Below are positions 55,603 to 64,000 of a stretch of 64,000 nt of DNA, piece after piece (position 1 is the stretch's first letter; every line of letters starts with the position of its first letter). The notes below the pieces were generated by a model. That model searched no databases, was not told where the DNA came from, and worked only from the letters and a program-made list of their open reading frames with translations. Position numbers and translations under genes: made by a program. This stretch comes from Clostridium sp. (GTDB lineage Bacteria > Bacillota > Clostridia > Clostridiales > Clostridiaceae), in NCBI RefSeq assembly GCF_017888565.1, contig NZ_JAGHFX010000035.1, positions 23,998 to 87,997 on the forward strand. The letters are read 5' to 3'.

Positions 55603-56508
55603 ATGATAGTTTTTAATAAGGTAATAGCATTGTTTTTGATTATTTTAATAGGTGTTTATGGAACCAAAAAAAATATAATAAATGCTGATGTCAATAAAGG
55701 TTTAAGAAGAATATTATTAGAAATAACATTGCCACTACTAGTTATAAATTCCTTTAGCTTTTCTTTTGATGAAGGTATGGGAAAAAATATAATTATTGCA
55801 TTTATATATAGTATTGTATTTATGATTTTGGGCGGAATAATATCTTTTATTTTATTAAAGCCTTTAAAAGGAGAAAGGAAAAAGATATTACATTTTGCAA
55901 ATGTTTTTTCTAATTGTGGATTTATTGGATTCCCAATTATAAATAGTATATTTGGGGCAGAAGGAGTAGTTTATACATCGATATTTAATATAGTTTTTAC
56001 AATTTTTTTATGGACATACGGAGTAATGATATTCTCAGATAAGCTTTCAAAAGAAAATATAAAAAAGGTATTAGTAAATCCATCAATAATTGCAGTATGT
56101 ATTGGGATACCTATTATGATATTTAATATAAAGTTGCCAGTAGCTATTTTAGATACAACAAAAATAGTAGGAGATATGACTGCACCTATATCAATGATTA
56201 TAGTTGGGAGTATATTATCAAAGGTTAAAATTAAATCTATATTTAAAGAAGCATCAGTTTATTATGGAGCTTTAATAAAATTAATAGTGATACCACTTGC
56301 TATTTATATAGTAAAATTGATTATAAAAGATAATTCTAATGTAATAGATACTATTATAATTATTCAAGCAATGCCAGCTGCTGCTATGACATCAATATTT
56401 GCAGCTGATTTTGATAAAGAAAAAGAATATGGGGCGATAGTAGTGTTTGTTACAACGCTTCTATCAATATTAACTATTCCTATAATGGTAAGGATAATAG
56501 GTTTATAA
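55603..56508 (+). CDS. AEC family (auxin efflux carrier-like) transporter
   Basis: The 301-residue membrane protein has about ten hydrophobic segments. AEC features include RRILLEITLPLLVINSFSF near residue 40, NCGFIGFPIINSIFGAEGVVY near 105 and the C-terminal AMPAAAMTSIFAADFDKE. The family moves organic anions such as malate or malonate. The start ATG 55603 has AGGGGGATAGG upstream. Monocistronic; the substrate is not deducible. Confidence 0.88.
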   Translation: MIVFNKVIALFLIILIGVYGTKKNIINADVNKGLRRILLEITLPLLVINSFSFSFDEGMGKNIIIAFIYSIVFMILGGIISFILLKPLKGERKKILHFANVFSNCGFIGFPIINSIFGAEGVVYTSIFNIVFTIFLWTYGVMIFSDKLSKENIKKVLVNPSIIAVCIGIPIMIFNIKLPVAILDTTKIVGDMTAPISMIIVGSILSKVKIKSIFKEASVYYGALIKLIVIPLAIYIVKLIIKDNSNVIDTIIIIQAMPAAAMTSIFAADFDKEKEYGAIVVFVTTLLSILTIPIMVRIIGL

Positions 56509-56647
56509 ATAGATATATGAAGTTTTACCTATTCTGTTGTTATGCATAAGTTTAAATAAAACTTGTGCATTTACATTTGAAAGATGAATCAGAACCTACA
56601 AAACTTCATCTATGGAACAAGCTTTATATTATTAGCTAAAGTGTAAG

Positions 56648-56696
56648 AAGTGTTATAACAAATTTGAAGATGTCAATTTTGTTATAGCACTTTTCA
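56648..56696 (+). terminator. Terminator after the AEC transporter
   Basis: A 15-bp stem (56648-56662 with 56678-56692, one wobble) and T-rich tail, 140 bases after the stop. Confidence 0.75.
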
Positions 56697-56758
56697 TTGC
56701 ATAATAAATAGAATATAAAATATACTTTTAGTAAGAATGTTTAATGAGGAGTGTTAGT

Positions 56759-57424
56759 GTGAGTAGGATTAAGATATTTACTGGACACTTTGGTAGTGGT
56801 AAGACAGAAATTGCAATTAATTATGCTATAAAAATGGCTAAGGAAGGCAAAAAGGTAGCATTAGTTGATATGGATGTAATAAATCCTTATTTTTGTGTAA
56901 GAGATATTAAAGAAACTTTAGAAAATGATTATAAAATAAGAGTTATAAGCACAAGAAAGGATTTAGTTAATGCTGAGCTAATGGTACTATCAGGAGAAAT
57001 TTTATCTGTATTTAATGATAAATCATACGAAGTTATATTGGATATTGGTGGAGATGATGTAGGGGCAAGGGTTCTAGGTGTATATAACAAGTATTTTGAA
57101 GATGAAGATTATTCAATGTATTATGTTTTGAATAACTCAAGACCAGAAACCTTAAATTGTAGAACAGCAAGTAAATATCTAAAATCTATAGAATCAGCTA
57201 GTAGATTAAAAGTTACTGATATAATATCAAATACTCACATGATGAAGGAAACAGAATCTAAACATATATTGAAAGGAGATATTGAATCTTTGGAGTTATC
57301 TAAGTTTTTAAGCATTCCTTACAAATACACTGTGTGTACTAAAAAATTTGAAAAGGTAATAAAGGATAAAGTTAGTGGAGAAATGTTACCTATAGAACTA
57401 TATATGGACATGCTTTGGGAATAA
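56759..57424 (+). CDS. P-loop NTPase preceding the 2-oxoacid oxidoreductase genes
   Basis: I start at GTG 56759, seven bases after GGAG (221 residues); an in-frame ATG at 56744 sits upstream of the site. Walker A GHFGSGKTE lies near residue 8, then VALVDMDVINPYF (a deviant MinD/ParA-type Walker B region) and YEVILDIGGDDVG. The protein resembles CobQ/ParA-like nucleotide-binding proteins. It precedes ferredoxin and oxidoreductase subunits in one operon, an arrangement common in clostridia. A role in assembly or metal-cluster insertion is plausible but not shown. Confidence 0.8.
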   Translation: MSRIKIFTGHFGSGKTEIAINYAIKMAKEGKKVALVDMDVINPYFCVRDIKETLENDYKIRVISTRKDLVNAELMVLSGEILSVFNDKSYEVILDIGGDDVGARVLGVYNKYFEDEDYSMYYVLNNSRPETLNCRTASKYLKSIESASRLKVTDIISNTHMMKETESKHILKGDIESLELSKFLSIPYKYTVCTKKFEKVIKDKVSGEMLPIELYMDMLWE

Positions 57425-57438
57425 TAAGGAGGAATTAA

Positions 57439-57648
57439 ATGGCTAAGGTTATATTTAAAGAGGAAAGGTGTAAAGGGTGTGGGCATTGTATAAATATATG
57501 TCCTAAAAAAATTATAGGCTTTAAAGAAAATTTTAATAGTAAGGGATATCATCCAGCTGGAATAGAGGAAAATCTTATGACACAATGTATAGCTTGTACA
57601 TCTTGTGGAAAAATTTGTCCTGATTGTGTAATAACTATTGAAAGGTAG
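57439..57648 (+). CDS. 2-oxoacid:ferredoxin oxidoreductase delta subunit (2[4Fe-4S] ferredoxin)
   Basis: The 69-residue protein has two cluster motifs: CKGCGHCINICPKK and CIACTSCGKICPDCV. It is the electron-transfer subunit of the complex encoded by the next three genes. The start ATG 57439 has AAGGAGGAATTAA upstream. Its stop is ten bases before the alpha-subunit start. Confidence 0.92.
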   Translation: MAKVIFKEERCKGCGHCINICPKKIIGFKENFNSKGYHPAGIEENLMTQCIACTSCGKICPDCVITIER

Positions 57649-57658
57649 GAGGGTAACT

Positions 57659-58726
57659 ATGGGAGAAAAGTTTTTAATGAAAGGTAATGAAGCTATAGCA
57701 GAGGCGGCTATTAGGGCTGGATGTAAATGTTTTTTTGGATACCCTATAACTCCTCAAACTGAATTAATAGCATATATGGCAAAAAATATGCCGAAAGTTA
57801 ATGGAGTTTTTTTACAAGCAGAAAGTGAAATTGCAGCTATTAATATGGTATATGGCTGTGGAGGAACTGGAGTTAGATGTATGACTTCATCATCTAGTCC
57901 TGGAATAAGCTTAATGACAGAGGGGATTTCATATTTAGCAGCAGCACAGGTACCTTGTGTGATAGTTGATGTAGTTAGATGTGGGCCAGGCCTTGGAGGA
58001 ATACAACCTGCTCAATCAGATTATTTATTTGTAAATAAAGGTTTAGGTCATGGAGATTTTAATGTGCCAGTTTATGCTCCAGCATCTATTCAAGAAATGA
58101 TAGATTTAATTTGCGAGGCATTTGATGTAAGCGATTTATATAGAACACCTGTAATGATAATGGCTGATGGAATGCTTGGACAAATGATGGAAGGTGTTGA
58201 ATTTAAAGAGAATATAAAAAGAGAATTACCAGAAAAAACTTGGGCAGCAAATGGTTTAGGAGAGAGAAGTAAACATAATATAATAAATTCATTAGAGTTA
58301 AATCCAGAGAAGCTTGAAGAACTTAATATTGAACTTCAAGGAAAATATAAAATAATAAAAGAAAATGAAGTTAAATATGAATTATATAATTGTGAAGAAG
58401 CTTGTGATTTAATTTTAGTTTCTTATGGGATAACGGCAAGAATATGTAAAAGTGTTATAAGTCTTGCAAAAGTAGATGGAATAAACTTAGGGTTAATAAG
58501 ACCTATAACAACTTGGCCATTTCCTAATCAAGCTTTTACTAAGACTTTAGGTAAAAGTAAGCATGGGTATTTATCTGTTGAAATGAATTGTGGACAAATG
58601 GTTGAAGATGTTAAATTAGCTGTAAGTGGAAAAGAAGAAGTTAGATTTTATGGTAGGACAGGTGGAATGATACCAACAGTAGATGAGATATACAAATATA
58701 TAAAATCTATTATTGGAGGTATATAA
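57659..58726 (+). CDS. 2-oxoacid:ferredoxin oxidoreductase subunit alpha (VorB/KorA type)
   Basis: The start is ATG 57659 with AGGAGGGT seven bases upstream (355 residues). The pyrimidine-binding domain shows NEAIAEAAIRAGCKCFFGYPITPQTE and SSSSPGISLMTEGISYLA. The C-terminal domain has LILVSYGITARICKS and GLIRPITTWPFP. With the beta, gamma and delta subunits it oxidatively decarboxylates branched-chain 2-oxoacids or 2-oxoglutarate to acyl-CoA and reduced ferredoxin. I cannot separate Vor from Kor by eye. Confidence 0.9.
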   Translation: MGEKFLMKGNEAIAEAAIRAGCKCFFGYPITPQTELIAYMAKNMPKVNGVFLQAESEIAAINMVYGCGGTGVRCMTSSSSPGISLMTEGISYLAAAQVPCVIVDVVRCGPGLGGIQPAQSDYLFVNKGLGHGDFNVPVYAPASIQEMIDLICEAFDVSDLYRTPVMIMADGMLGQMMEGVEFKENIKRELPEKTWAANGLGERSKHNIINSLELNPEKLEELNIELQGKYKIIKENEVKYELYNCEEACDLILVSYGITARICKSVISLAKVDGINLGLIRPITTWPFPNQAFTKTLGKSKHGYLSVEMNCGQMVEDVKLAVSGKEEVRFYGRTGGMIPTVDEIYKYIKSIIGGI

Positions 58727-58727
58727 T

Positions 58728-59477
58728 ATGGGAATTGTTTATCAGCCAACCAAGGCGCTTTTGGATGTACCTACACATTATTGTCCAGGATGCACTCATG
58801 GAATAATTCATAAGCTAATAGGAGAAGTAATAGAAGAATTAACTATATTAGAAAAAACAATAGGAGTTGCATCAGTTGGATGTTCTGTTCTTGCATATGA
58901 TTATTTTGCTTGTGATATGTTTCAAGCAGCACATGGAAGAGCTCCAGCAGTTGCTACAGGTATAAAAAGAGCTAATCCAGAGAAAGTAGTTTTTACTTAT
59001 CAAGGAGATGGTGACTTAATAGCAATAGGAACTGGAGAAGTTATTCATGCAGCAGCAAGAGGAGAAAATATAGTAACTATTTTTGTAAACAATTGCATAT
59101 ATGGTATGACAGGCGGGCAAATGGCACCTACAAGTCTAAAAGGGCAAATCACTGAGACATCTCCATATGGAAGAGATGTTAAAGTTCAAGGTTATCCAAT
59201 AAGAGTGTCAGAAATGATATCTACTTTAGATGGTGCATGTTATGTTGAAAGAGTAAGTGTAGATAATATAGCCAATTTAACAAAAGCTAAAAAAGCAATT
59301 AAAAAGGCTTTTGATAATTCAATAAAAGGACTTGGATATTCATTTATAGAAGTTTTATCTACTTGTCCAACTAATTGGGGCTTATCGCCAATTGATTCTT
59401 TAAAGTGGCTCAGAGAAAATATGATTCCATATTATCCTTTAGGTGTTAAAAAAGATTTAAATAAGGAGGATAATTAG
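58728..59477 (+). CDS. 2-oxoacid:ferredoxin oxidoreductase subunit beta (TPP-binding)
   Basis: The start is ATG 58728 with GGAGG eight bases upstream (249 residues). Cluster/TPP motifs are HYCPGCTHGIIHKLIGE, GVASVGCSV, AHGRAPAVATGIKRA, and the TPP site YQGDGDLIAIGTGE with NNCIYGMTGGQMAPTS. It binds thiamine pyrophosphate and catalyses decarboxylation. It starts one base after the alpha-subunit stop. Confidence 0.93.
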   Translation: MGIVYQPTKALLDVPTHYCPGCTHGIIHKLIGEVIEELTILEKTIGVASVGCSVLAYDYFACDMFQAAHGRAPAVATGIKRANPEKVVFTYQGDGDLIAIGTGEVIHAAARGENIVTIFVNNCIYGMTGGQMAPTSLKGQITETSPYGRDVKVQGYPIRVSEMISTLDGACYVERVSVDNIANLTKAKKAIKKAFDNSIKGLGYSFIEVLSTCPTNWGLSPIDSLKWLRENMIPYYPLGVKKDLNKEDN

Positions 59478-59478
59478 A

Positions 59479-60009
59479 ATGGTAAAAAAAGAAATTATAT
59501 TTGCAGGTTTTGGTGGACAAGGAATATTAACTGTGGGGAAGTTATTAGCTTATGCAGCTATGGATAAGGGGTTCAATGTTTCATGGTTACCATCATATGG
59601 TCCTGAAATGAGAGGTGGAACAGCAAATTGTTCAGTTATAATTTCTGATGAAGAAGTTGGATCTCCTGTTATATCAGAAGCAGATATAGTTGTTATCATG
59701 AATAGGCCATCTTTAGATAAATTCAGTAAATCAATAAAGAAAAATGGGATTTTAATAATAGATTCAGATATGGTAAAAGATGAAGCTGATTTTGATGATA
59801 TAGAAGTATATAAGATAAATGCTGAATCAAAAGCAGAAAAGCTTGGAGATAAAAGAAATGCAAATATGATATTACTTGGTTTCTTGATTAAAAAATTAAA
59901 GATTATTACTATAGAAGATGTTTTAAACTCTATTAGAATTCATGGTAAAAAAGAATATTATGAATTAAATAAATCAGCAATAGAATTAGGTAAAAAGATG
60001 CATTCATAG
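59479..60009 (+). CDS. 2-oxoacid:ferredoxin oxidoreductase subunit gamma
   Basis: The 176-residue catalytic-domain protein has GFGGQGILTVGKLLAYAA and PSYGPEMRGGTANCSVIIS, the two hallmark motifs, then IVVIMNRPSLDKF. It completes the four-subunit oxidoreductase. The start ATG 59479 has AAGGAGGATAATTAGA upstream. Confidence 0.93.
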   Translation: MVKKEIIFAGFGGQGILTVGKLLAYAAMDKGFNVSWLPSYGPEMRGGTANCSVIISDEEVGSPVISEADIVVIMNRPSLDKFSKSIKKNGILIIDSDMVKDEADFDDIEVYKINAESKAEKLGDKRNANMILLGFLIKKLKIITIEDVLNSIRIHGKKEYYELNKSAIELGKKMHS

Positions 60010-60295
60010 ATAATGGTAAATACTACAAAGGCTTAGATTTTATAATAAAAATCCGACTTTTGAAGATAATATTAATGATAATATATAGGTTATAATAAAA
60101 TTTATATTTGTATAATACATAAATAATTGTTATTATATAATCAAAGTTATTATTTTAGTAGCTTATATAAAAAAATAATATATGATTTCAATTTTGATAT
60201 TTTAATTAAATATGTATGATAAATATTTAATACTATTAGGTTTAATTATGTAGATTATTAATTGAAACATATATAGCTATAAAGAGGTGGATAAT
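60010..60295. other. AT-rich intergenic region
   Basis: I see no gene, hairpin with a T tail or repeat here. It holds the leader of the BFD-like gene. Confidence 0.4.
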
Positions 60296-60469
60296 ATGGA
60301 TATAATTTGTCTTTGTAAGGGTGTATCAAAGGATATAATAGTTCAAGCTATTAAAGATGGTGCTGATACATTTGAAAAAGTTCAAGAAGCAACAGGTGCA
60401 GGAACAGGATTTTGCGGTGCAAGTAGATGCAGAGGTAAAATAGAAGCACTAATAGAAGAAAATAAATAA
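60296..60469 (+). CDS. BFD-like [2Fe-2S]-binding protein
   Basis: The 57-residue protein starts at ATG 60296 behind GAGGTGG. The cysteine pattern CLC near the N-terminus and FCGASRCRGK near the C-terminus is the BFD/ferredoxin-like [2Fe-2S] motif, with the helical VSKDIIVQAIKDGADTFEKVQEATGAGTG segment between. Such small proteins serve in electron transfer or iron handling. Monocistronic, with a strong terminator. Confidence 0.87.
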   Translation: MDIICLCKGVSKDIIVQAIKDGADTFEKVQEATGAGTGFCGASRCRGKIEALIEENK

Positions 60470-60475
60470 AAATAT

Positions 60476-60528
60476 AAATTAAAGGAGCTATTTCACTAAA
60501 TATTTGGTGAAAAGCTCCTTTAATTTAT
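60476..60528 (+). terminator. Terminator after the BFD-like gene
   Basis: A stem of about 20 bp (AATTAAAGGAGCT with AGCTCCTTTAATT, plus inner TTTCAC/GTGAAA) and an AT tail. Confidence 0.88.
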
Positions 60529-60714
60529 AATATAAAAATTGTATAATATCTCTCTTTAAATTAAAAATTAAAATAATTGGGCTTATAAAACTGTAGATTA
60601 TTACTTTAATTCTTAAGATTTCATTAAATATGCTAAAGTTAGTATATTTTGTAACGAAATTGACAATAAATCATCTTATGATAGTAGTAGAATATAATTT
60701 AAGGAGGTGAGAGT

Positions 60715-60912
60715 ATGGTTGCTAGTATAGACATAAATAAACATTGTAGCTTGAATAAGTCCGTAAGAAACTTATTTTATAAAAAGCAAAATATAAACAA
60801 TTCAATTTTTTATACTGAGGAAGAAAAGAAAGCGTTAACAAGTGAAATAGAAAAAGATATTTATGATACATGGAAAAAAATTAGATATAGTTTTGATACT
60901 AATGGAGAATAG
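60715..60912 (+). CDS. Small hypothetical protein (65 residues)
   Basis: It starts at ATG 60715 behind a perfect AAGGAGGTGAGA site, which is the main evidence that it is real. It is hydrophilic and helical, with DINKHCSLNKSVRNLFYKKQ at the N-terminus and EEEKKALTSEIEKDIYDTWKKI at the C-terminus. No motif is recognised. Confidence 0.65.
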   Translation: MVASIDINKHCSLNKSVRNLFYKKQNINNSIFYTEEEKKALTSEIEKDIYDTWKKIRYSFDTNGE

Positions 60913-60962
60913 GATTTGTAGTTATACTAAAATAATAATAAAAGTCATGAGGAGACTATTAA

Positions 60963-61082
60963 ATGATATATAATGTGATTAAAGCTCCTATAGAAGCAAG
61001 GATTTTAGTAATAAGTGAAAAGAATCACAATATAAACAATACTATAAGAGGTAAAATGAGTATAAATAAATATTATTTTTGA
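60963..61082 (+). CDS. Possible 39-residue peptide
   Basis: ATG 60963 lies nine bases after GAGGAG. The 39-codon frame ends at TGA 61080-61082, right before a terminator. No motif is recognised. The phrase NINNT echoes NINNS in the preceding small protein, but the two are not clearly related. Confidence 0.4.
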   Translation: MIYNVIKAPIEARILVISEKNHNINNTIRGKMSINKYYF

Positions 61083-61083
61083 T

Positions 61084-61127
61084 AAGAAGTTAGAGTTATT
61101 ATTAATTCTGACTTCTTATTTTTATTT
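61084..61127 (+). terminator. Terminator after the small genes
   Basis: AAGAAGTTAGA pairs with TCTGACTTCTT (one mismatch), followed by ATTTTTATTT. Confidence 0.75.
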
Positions 61128-61192
61128 AAGATGATAAAATAAATATAAGAAAACAAATATAATAAGTTAGCATTGTATAAAGGAGAAAAGCT

Positions 61193-61582
61193 ATGTTCTT
61201 TATAGGGATTTTTGGAATAGAAAACAAAGAAAAAGAAATTAAAATAATAAATAATTTAACATGTAAGAGTTGTAATAGATTAAGCATATCAAGAGTAATA
61301 AAGCATTATGAATTCTTCCATTTCTTTTTTATACCTATTTTCAAATGGAATGAAAAATATTATGTAGAATGTGGGAGTTGTAAAAAGATATTTTCGATTT
61401 CTAAGGAAAAGGGAAAGATGATAGAAAGAGGAGAAAATATAGATATAAATTACTGGGATTTACATGAAGTTAATAATACTTATGATTATGATTATAATAT
61501 ACATAGTGTTTGTAAAAGTTGTGGTAAGGTGTTTGATTCAGAATATAAATATTGTCCATATTGCGGACATGAAGTTAAATGA
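61193..61582 (+). CDS. Zinc-ribbon protein
   Basis: The 129-residue protein has three CxxC-type pairs or groups: CKSCNRL (near 24), VECGSCKKIF (near 60), and a C-terminal pair CKSCGKVF and CPYCGHEV. This matches the zinc-ribbon family with an N-terminal GIFGIENKEKEI strand found in many Firmicutes. Between the ribbons is a hydrophobic FFHFFFIPIF stretch. The start ATG 61193 has AAAGGAGAAAAGC upstream. Function unknown. Confidence 0.8.
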   Translation: MFFIGIFGIENKEKEIKIINNLTCKSCNRLSISRVIKHYEFFHFFFIPIFKWNEKYYVECGSCKKIFSISKEKGKMIERGENIDINYWDLHEVNNTYDYDYNIHSVCKSCGKVFDSEYKYCPYCGHEVK

Positions 61583-61690
61583 TATATTTGAAATTAGATA
61601 TTAAAAATATCTTCATAATACCTTCAAAAGAATTTGATAAGGTTTATATTATTGGAAATATAACTTAATATTAGAAGAGGGAGGTTTAAC

Positions 61691-62374
61691 GTGGGAAATA
61701 TTTTAATAATTGAAGATGAAGAAAGCGTAGCTAATGTCATAAAGGCATATTTAGAAAAAGATAATTATAATGTAGAGGTGTGTAATTCTGGAATGAAGGC
61801 CTTAGAAATCTTTAAGGAAATAGATTTTCAGCTTGTTATATTAGACTTAATGCTACCGGATATAGATGGAGAAGAAATTTGCAAAATTATAAGAAGAACT
61901 TCTAATGTATATATATTTATGCTAACTTCGAAAGCTAGTCTAAATGACAGAATTGTTGGTTTAGATATAGGGGCTGATGAATATTTAATTAAGCCATTTA
62001 GTCCAAGAGAACTTACAGCAAGGGTAAATGCCTTATTTAGAAGAATAAATACAAGTGATAAAATAAGTGATATTTTTAATGATGGAATATTAAGAATAGA
62101 TTATGAAAAGAGAATGGTAGAACTAAGAGGGGAAGAAATATCATTTACACCAAGTGAGTTTGATATATTATATACTCTATTGATTAATAGAGGAAAAGTT
62201 TTATCTAGAGAACAATTAATTGAAAGTGTTTTTGGTATCGATTTTGATGGATATGATAGAACTATAGATGTACATATAAAAAATATAAGAAAGAAAATTG
62301 AAGACGATACTAAAAATCCTAAATATATAATAACAGTTACAAAAGTTGGATATAAATTTGGTGGTGATATATAG
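61691..62374 (+). CDS. OmpR-family response regulator
   Basis: The 227-residue protein starts at GTG 61691 behind GAGGGAGGT. The receiver domain has E8-D9-E10, phospho-acceptor D52 (VILDLMLPDIDG) and K in YLIKPFSP. The C-terminal winged helix is of OmpR/PhoB type (FTPSEFDILYTLLINRGKVLSR, DGYDRTIDVHIKNIRKKI). Its stop is immediately followed by the kinase gene. The signal is unknown. Confidence 0.93.
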   Translation: MGNILIIEDEESVANVIKAYLEKDNYNVEVCNSGMKALEIFKEIDFQLVILDLMLPDIDGEEICKIIRRTSNVYIFMLTSKASLNDRIVGLDIGADEYLIKPFSPRELTARVNALFRRINTSDKISDIFNDGILRIDYEKRMVELRGEEISFTPSEFDILYTLLINRGKVLSREQLIESVFGIDFDGYDRTIDVHIKNIRKKIEDDTKNPKYIITVTKVGYKFGGDI

Positions 62375-63748
62375 ATGCAGAGCATAAGAAAAAGGTTAAG
62401 CATATCATTTTTAATATCATCTATTTCAGCAATTATACTAATTATATTGTTTGTTAATAGCACCATAAATGTTAAATTTAATAAGTATATGATAGATATT
62501 CAAGACAAAAGAAATGATAGAATAGTTTCATACCTTGAAGAGGTTTATAAAAGAGATAAAAAATGGACCCAAAACTCTGCTATTGAGATAATACATGAAG
62601 CTTATATGAGTAATTATTGCTTAACATTAAGAGATGCTAATGGAAATGTAGTTTGGGGAATGGATCCATCAAATATAAGAGATGCTAACCATTTTAATAA
62701 TATGAATACAGAAGATAATGGCGTATATATTACTAAAAATTTTGACATAGTGGTAGAGGGAAAAGTTGTTGGGAATATAGAAGTTGGTCAGTATTCATCT
62801 GTACTATTAACAGAGGAGGATTTGGAGTTTAAGTCATCTATTAATAAAAGTATAGTGTTAAGTGGAATAGGAACTTTATTAATTATAATCATAATAAGTT
62901 TATATATTTCAAAGCAACTATCAATTCCAATAAAAAAAGTAGCAAGTATATCAAAGAGGCTTTCAAGAGGAGATTTTGGAGCAAAGTCTAATACAGAAAG
63001 TGATATTGAAGAAATTGAAGAATTAAGAGAAAGTATAAATATATTAGGTGAGAAGCTTAAAAATCAGGATATGTTAAGGAAGAGGCTTGTATCAGATATA
63101 TCCCATGAAATAAGAACACCACTTAATGTTCTTCAAAATAATCTAGAAGCAATGATAGATGGAATTTTTCCTGTATCTAATCAAAGGTTATCTTCCTTAA
63201 ATGATGAAGTAATAAGGTTTGGTAAGCTTTTAAATAACTTAGATGTATTAAAAGAATTTGAAGATGAAAGTATAAATTTAGAATTTGAAAAAATTTTGTT
63301 AGATGAGTTTATTATTGAATTAGCTGAAGATTTTTATTTAGAAGCTAAGAGTAAAAATATAAATTTTGATTATAGGATAGAAAAAGATGAAACTTACATT
63401 ACCCTTGGAGATAAAGATCAGTTAAGGCAAGTTTTTATAAACTTAATAACTAATGCTATTAAGTTTACAAAGAGTGAAGGGAGTGTAAGGATTAATTTAT
63501 ATATAGAAAATAATAAAGTAATAGTAGAAGTTGTAGATACAGGAGTCGGAATAAAAGAAGAAGATTTACCATTCATATTTGAAAGATTATATAGAGGTGA
63601 TAAGAGTCGTCAAAAAATAGAAGGTAATGGTATAGGATTAACTATAGTAAAGAAAATACTAAGTTTACATTACGCTAATATAGAAGTAGAATCTAATGAG
63701 GGCATAGGAACAACAGTTAGGATTATTTTTGATAATTTAAGGGTTTAA
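62375..63748 (+). CDS. Sensor histidine kinase (HAMP, HisKA, HATPase)
   Basis: The 457-residue kinase has an N-terminal membrane helix (~10-28), an extracellular sensor (~30-165) and a second membrane helix (~168-190). A HAMP domain, HisKA with H244 (SDISHEIRTPLNVLQ) and a C-terminal ATPase domain (NLITNAIKFT, DTGVGIKEEDLPFIFERLYRGD, GNGIGLTIVK) follow. It abuts the OmpR-type regulator with no gap. The layout resembles BaeS/ResE-type envelope sensors. The stimulus is unknown. Confidence 0.92.
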   Translation: MQSIRKRLSISFLISSISAIILIILFVNSTINVKFNKYMIDIQDKRNDRIVSYLEEVYKRDKKWTQNSAIEIIHEAYMSNYCLTLRDANGNVVWGMDPSNIRDANHFNNMNTEDNGVYITKNFDIVVEGKVVGNIEVGQYSSVLLTEEDLEFKSSINKSIVLSGIGTLLIIIIISLYISKQLSIPIKKVASISKRLSRGDFGAKSNTESDIEEIEELRESINILGEKLKNQDMLRKRLVSDISHEIRTPLNVLQNNLEAMIDGIFPVSNQRLSSLNDEVIRFGKLLNNLDVLKEFEDESINLEFEKILLDEFIIELAEDFYLEAKSKNINFDYRIEKDETYITLGDKDQLRQVFINLITNAIKFTKSEGSVRINLYIENNKVIVEVVDTGVGIKEEDLPFIFERLYRGDKSRQKIEGNGIGLTIVKKILSLHYANIEVESNEGIGTTVRIIFDNLRV

Positions 63749-63862
63749 ATAAGAGAGTGCGGTATAATTTTTCTATTTATTAGAATAATATATTTAAAAA
63801 TATTTTTATATTGCATATATTAATAGTATAAAGTTATTATAATTGCTAGATTTAGTAATATA

Positions 63863-64000
63863 TAAAGGGGGTCACGAAATGGTCTGACCCCTAAAAAGTA
63901 GACATTGTTAAAAGGGATATATCATTGTGAATTACAAAAATGGCTTCGATATTTAATTGGAGCCATATTTTTTAACCTTTTTTGAAATCTAATATTATTA
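63863..64000 (+). mobile_element. Possible insertion-sequence end at the window edge
   Basis: A hairpin formed by AGGGGGTCA and TGACCCCT is followed by TAAAAAGTAGACATTG and, further on, a GGCTTCGATATTTAATTGGAGCC hairpin-like segment. The GACCCCTAAAAAGTAGACA string resembles termini of IS3-family elements of Firmicutes. No transposase lies inside the window. Alternatively the first hairpin is simply the terminator of the two-component operon. Confidence 0.35.

Noticed and set aside
56759..57424. P-loop protein as a partition ATPase (ParA/MinD) marking a plasmid or replication origin
   Set aside because: No ParB or origin repeats; it is fused into the 2-oxoacid oxidoreductase operon.

Overview
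The window is AT-rich DNA with purine-rich AGGAGG ribosome-binding sites, frequent GTG/TTG starts, many U-tailed terminators, and gene families typical of strict anaerobes: 2-oxoacid:ferredoxin oxidoreductase, an [FeFe]-hydrogenase-like protein, an anaerobic sulfatase maturase and a TrxR/AhpF-like fusion next to AhpC. This fits a Clostridium sensu stricto species, probably a gut or host-associated glycan user. The species cannot be named from the sequence alone. I saw no tRNA, rRNA or CRISPR array.

Layout. 1-6.5 kb: the end of a galactose/methylgalactoside ABC transporter (mglC), a small membrane protein, then a YesN/YesM-type two-component system with two sugar-binding proteins. 6.6-8.4 kb: a T-box leader with a putative Cys (TGC) specifier ahead of a TcyP-like cystine symporter. 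8.6-11 kb: peroxide defence (TrxR-glutaredoxin-like fusion, ahpC). 11.3-14.8 kb: a small conserved protein and two divergent glycosyltransferases. 14.9-17.8 kb: a flavodoxin plus [FeFe]-hydrogenase-like block flanked by direct copies of a ~187-bp repeat. One copy carries two small insertions with 5-bp target duplications. 17.9-22.2 kb: LytTR/DUF3021/ABC efflux operon, a DUF2087 regulator and a GNAT acetyltransferase.

22.5-30.7 kb: a lactose/cellobiose-family PTS locus controlled by a LevR-type sigma-54 activator. It has a tandem duplication of enhancer + sigma-54 promoter + EIIB, followed by EIIC, MupG (6-phospho-muramidase), EIIA and a frameshifted 6-phospho-beta-glucosidase. 31-39.4 kb: mixed genes (aldo-keto reductase, AraC regulator, atypical peptide deformylase, Imm5-like protein, nucleotide-cyclase-like protein, zinc ribbon), then mntP with a yybP-ykoY manganese riboswitch, plus relics of DUF3784-like and MarR-like genes.

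39.5-55 kb is the most striking region. It contains a second LevR-type activator, a radical-SAM anaerobic sulfatase maturase and a TauE/SafE anion exporter on the minus strand. Divergently on the plus strand, behind a sigma-54 promoter, lie a mannose-family PTS (EIIA, B, C, D), a cytoplasmic Cys-type sulfatase, LacA, LacB, a tagatose-bisphosphate-type aldolase and LacC, then a secreted two-LamG clan-A glycoside hydrolase. Together they read as a complete proposed pathway for a sulfated galactose-containing glycan: release outside the cell, PTS uptake with phosphorylation, intracellular desulfation, the tagatose-6-phosphate pathway and export of the anion. Just beyond lies an orphan, truncated copy of the manganese riboswitch.

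55.6-64 kb: an AEC transporter, a P-loop protein with a four-subunit 2-oxoacid:ferredoxin oxidoreductase, a BFD-like [2Fe-2S] protein, small and zinc-ribbon proteins, an OmpR-type two-component pair, and at the edge a possible insertion-sequence end.
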